From NCBI GenBank assembly GCA_900551335.1, contig URVO01000076.1, positions 1-6,500 of the forward strand: 6,500 bases of DNA. Reading direction: 5' to 3'. The DNA comes from an uncultured Phascolarctobacterium sp. (GTDB lineage Bacteria > Bacillota > Negativicutes > Acidaminococcales > Acidaminococcaceae). The first letter of the stretch is position 1; every line of letters begins with the position of its first letter. Under the pieces are notes generated by a model that was given only the letters and a program-made list of their open reading frames with translations, ran no database searches and was not told the DNA's origin. Position numbers and translations under genes: made by a program. Below, in pieces: positions 5,500 to 6,500 of this stretch.

Positions 5500-5544
5500 T
5501 TAAAGCCCGAAGGCCGGCAGTCAATGCCAGTTTTCGGGCTTTAA
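5500..5544. terminator. Hairpin terminator between arsR-type gene and the substrate-binding protein gene
   Basis: TTAAAGCCCGAA (5500-5511) and TTCGGGCTTTAA (5533-5544) are perfect 12-bp arms. An inner GGCA/TGCC pair (5516-5519 with 5525-5528) lies in the 21-base loop. The tract after the stem is only moderately T-rich on either strand, but the closing A/T pairs and the position between converging genes support a bidirectional terminator. Confidence 0.82.
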
Positions 5545-5576
5545 TATTGTCCGCTTTCTATTTCGCAGTCAGCTCT

Positions 5577-6500
5577 CTACTGCTTTTTCGCATTGAGCCA
5601 GGCTCTGATAATCTCGCTCTTCGAGCTGGCCGTCCAGCCTAAATCATCCACAGGCACGCTGATGTTGCCGAGCAGCTCACGCCGCCCGTCATTATACGGA
5701 TATTTTTTTACATGCCAGATATAGTGATAGCCGTTGGCAGGCAAAAGCTCCATCCCCTCGTCACTCATGAGATAATCGAGGAAGGCACGCGCCTCCTCCA
5801 CATGCTCTGCGTTGCGCATAATCGCCGCGCAGGTCAGCATATTGCGGTTAGCGTCCTTCACCACAGTAGCAAAAAGATGCGAATGCTGACGCTCCAGACG
5901 CAAAGCATAATCAAGCGGCACCACAGCCACAGTTTTTTTGCCAATATATACCTTGTCGACTGCTTCACCAAAGCCAGACGTATACTCAGGCTCTTGCGCA
6001 TTAAACCTGCCGGCATAGGCCAACGCCTCATTCTTGCCGCGCAGCTGCCACAGCGAGGTTATCATGCCGTAGCTCGCGCCGCCAAGATTAAAGTCTGCCA
6101 GTACGATTTCATCCTTCAGCTGCGGCGCCAGCAGCTCCTCCATGCTCTCCGGCGCATAAAGGCCATAGGCATGCAGATTATTTTTGTTGCTCAAAAAAGC
6201 AATATAGCTTAGATACAGGCTCGTCCACTGTCCTGTACGGTTGCGCAGCTCCGCCGGAACCTTATAGGCTTCCTTGACGATATAGGGCTGCAAAATCTTC
6301 TGCTCATCAGCAAGAAAATATTCCTCCGACGTACCGCCCAGCCAAACGTCAAACTTATTCTGGCGCAGATAATCAAGACGCTCCTTCTGCGTGCCGGCAG
6401 GGAGATAGCTGATTTTTACCTTTACGCCTGTCGCCTTGCTATAGTTTTCGGCAAACAGCTCGGTTAATTTCTTGCCCATACTGCTACAAAGCATAAGCTG
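5577..6500 (-). CDS. ABC-transporter periplasmic/extracellular substrate-binding protein, AfuA/FbpA-like (cut by window edge)
   Basis: Solute-binding component of an ABC importer in the iron/sugar-phosphate/polyamine-like cluster (extracellular solute-binding protein family 1 or 13 type). The frame stays open to base 6500, so the gene begins outside the window; 307 residues are visible and roughly 30-40, including the export signal, are probably missing. Numbering from the first visible residue, the opening LMLCSSMGKKL (2-12) corresponds to the usual first-strand YSS region. FDVWLGGTSEEY (49-60) matches the DVWWGGT hinge motif of AfuA-type proteins. Later blocks are LADFNLGGASYGM (133-145), AVVPLDYALR (191-200) and the C-terminal SDEGMELL (245-252). 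The ligand cannot be assigned: Fe(III), sugar phosphates and phosphonates are all known for relatives. It has no visible permease or ATPase partner in this window. Its 3' end faces the hairpin at 5500-5544. Confidence 0.88.
   Translation of the reverse strand, partial: QLMLCSSMGKKLTELFAENYSKATGVKVKISYLPAGTQKERLDYLRQNKFDVWLGGTSEEYFLADEQKILQPYIVKEAYKVPAELRNRTGQWTSLYLSYIAFLSNKNNLHAYGLYAPESMEELLAPQLKDEIVLADFNLGGASYGMITSLWQLRGKNEALAYAGRFNAQEPEYTSGFGEAVDKVYIGKKTVAVVPLDYALRLERQHSHLFATVVKDANRNMLTCAAIMRNAEHVEEARAFLDYLMSDEGMELLPANGYHYIWHVKKYPYNDGRRELLGNISVPVDDLGWTASSKSEIIRAWLNAKKQ

Noticed and set aside
1..6500. CRISPR array, tRNA, insertion sequence or phage signature
   Set aside because: No regularly spaced repeats, tRNA-like clover-leaf, transposase motif or terminal inverted repeats were seen on either strand by eye.

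Overview
The window looks like ordinary chromosomal sequence from a Gram-positive-type (Bacillota) bacterium. A PcrA/UvrD-type helicase, strong AAGGAGG-like ribosome binding sites, several GTG starts, canonical extended -10 promoters and an ECF-transporter S component (ThiW) all point that way. The class Negativicutes is my best guess because of the combination of an exported M48 peptidase, a group I TtcA and ThiW, but this rests on general impression and not on a marker gene.

Layout from left to right. Bases 1-541 (minus) hold the N-terminal 180 residues of the helicase. Its upstream region (542-737) carries back-to-back promoters and faces a TtcA-type tRNA thiolation enzyme (738-1532, plus). 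A cold-shock-domain protein (1630-1836, plus) follows with its own strong promoter and a perfect 12-bp palindrome at the predicted transcription start. A long hairpin flanked by A and T runs (1893-1933) separates it from a convergent minus-strand pair: a CaiB/BaiF-type CoA-transferase (3052-4197) followed 25 bp later by an exported M48 zinc metallopeptidase (1947-3026). A divergent intergenic region (4198-4354) then leads into a plus-strand three-gene unit: thiW (4355-4849), an unrecognised 98-residue membrane protein whose start overlaps the thiW stop (4846-5142), and an ArsR/SmtB-type metal sensor (5157-5483). A second hairpin terminator (5500-5544) separates this unit from a convergent, incomplete ABC-transporter substrate-binding protein (5577-6500, minus).

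How the genes work together. Most are independent housekeeping units: DNA repair helicase, tRNA modification, RNA chaperone, envelope protease. The stretch that deserves attention is the thiW-membrane protein-arsR unit. It couples a predicted thiazole (thiamin precursor) S component to a small unknown membrane protein and to a regulator that carries a complete CzrA-like alpha5 zinc/cobalt site plus a second possible cysteine site. I see no TPP riboswitch upstream of thiW. The CoA-transferase is also notable because the Asp expected at the active site of this family appears to be Ala. I saw no CRISPR array, tRNA, rRNA, insertion sequence or phage gene.
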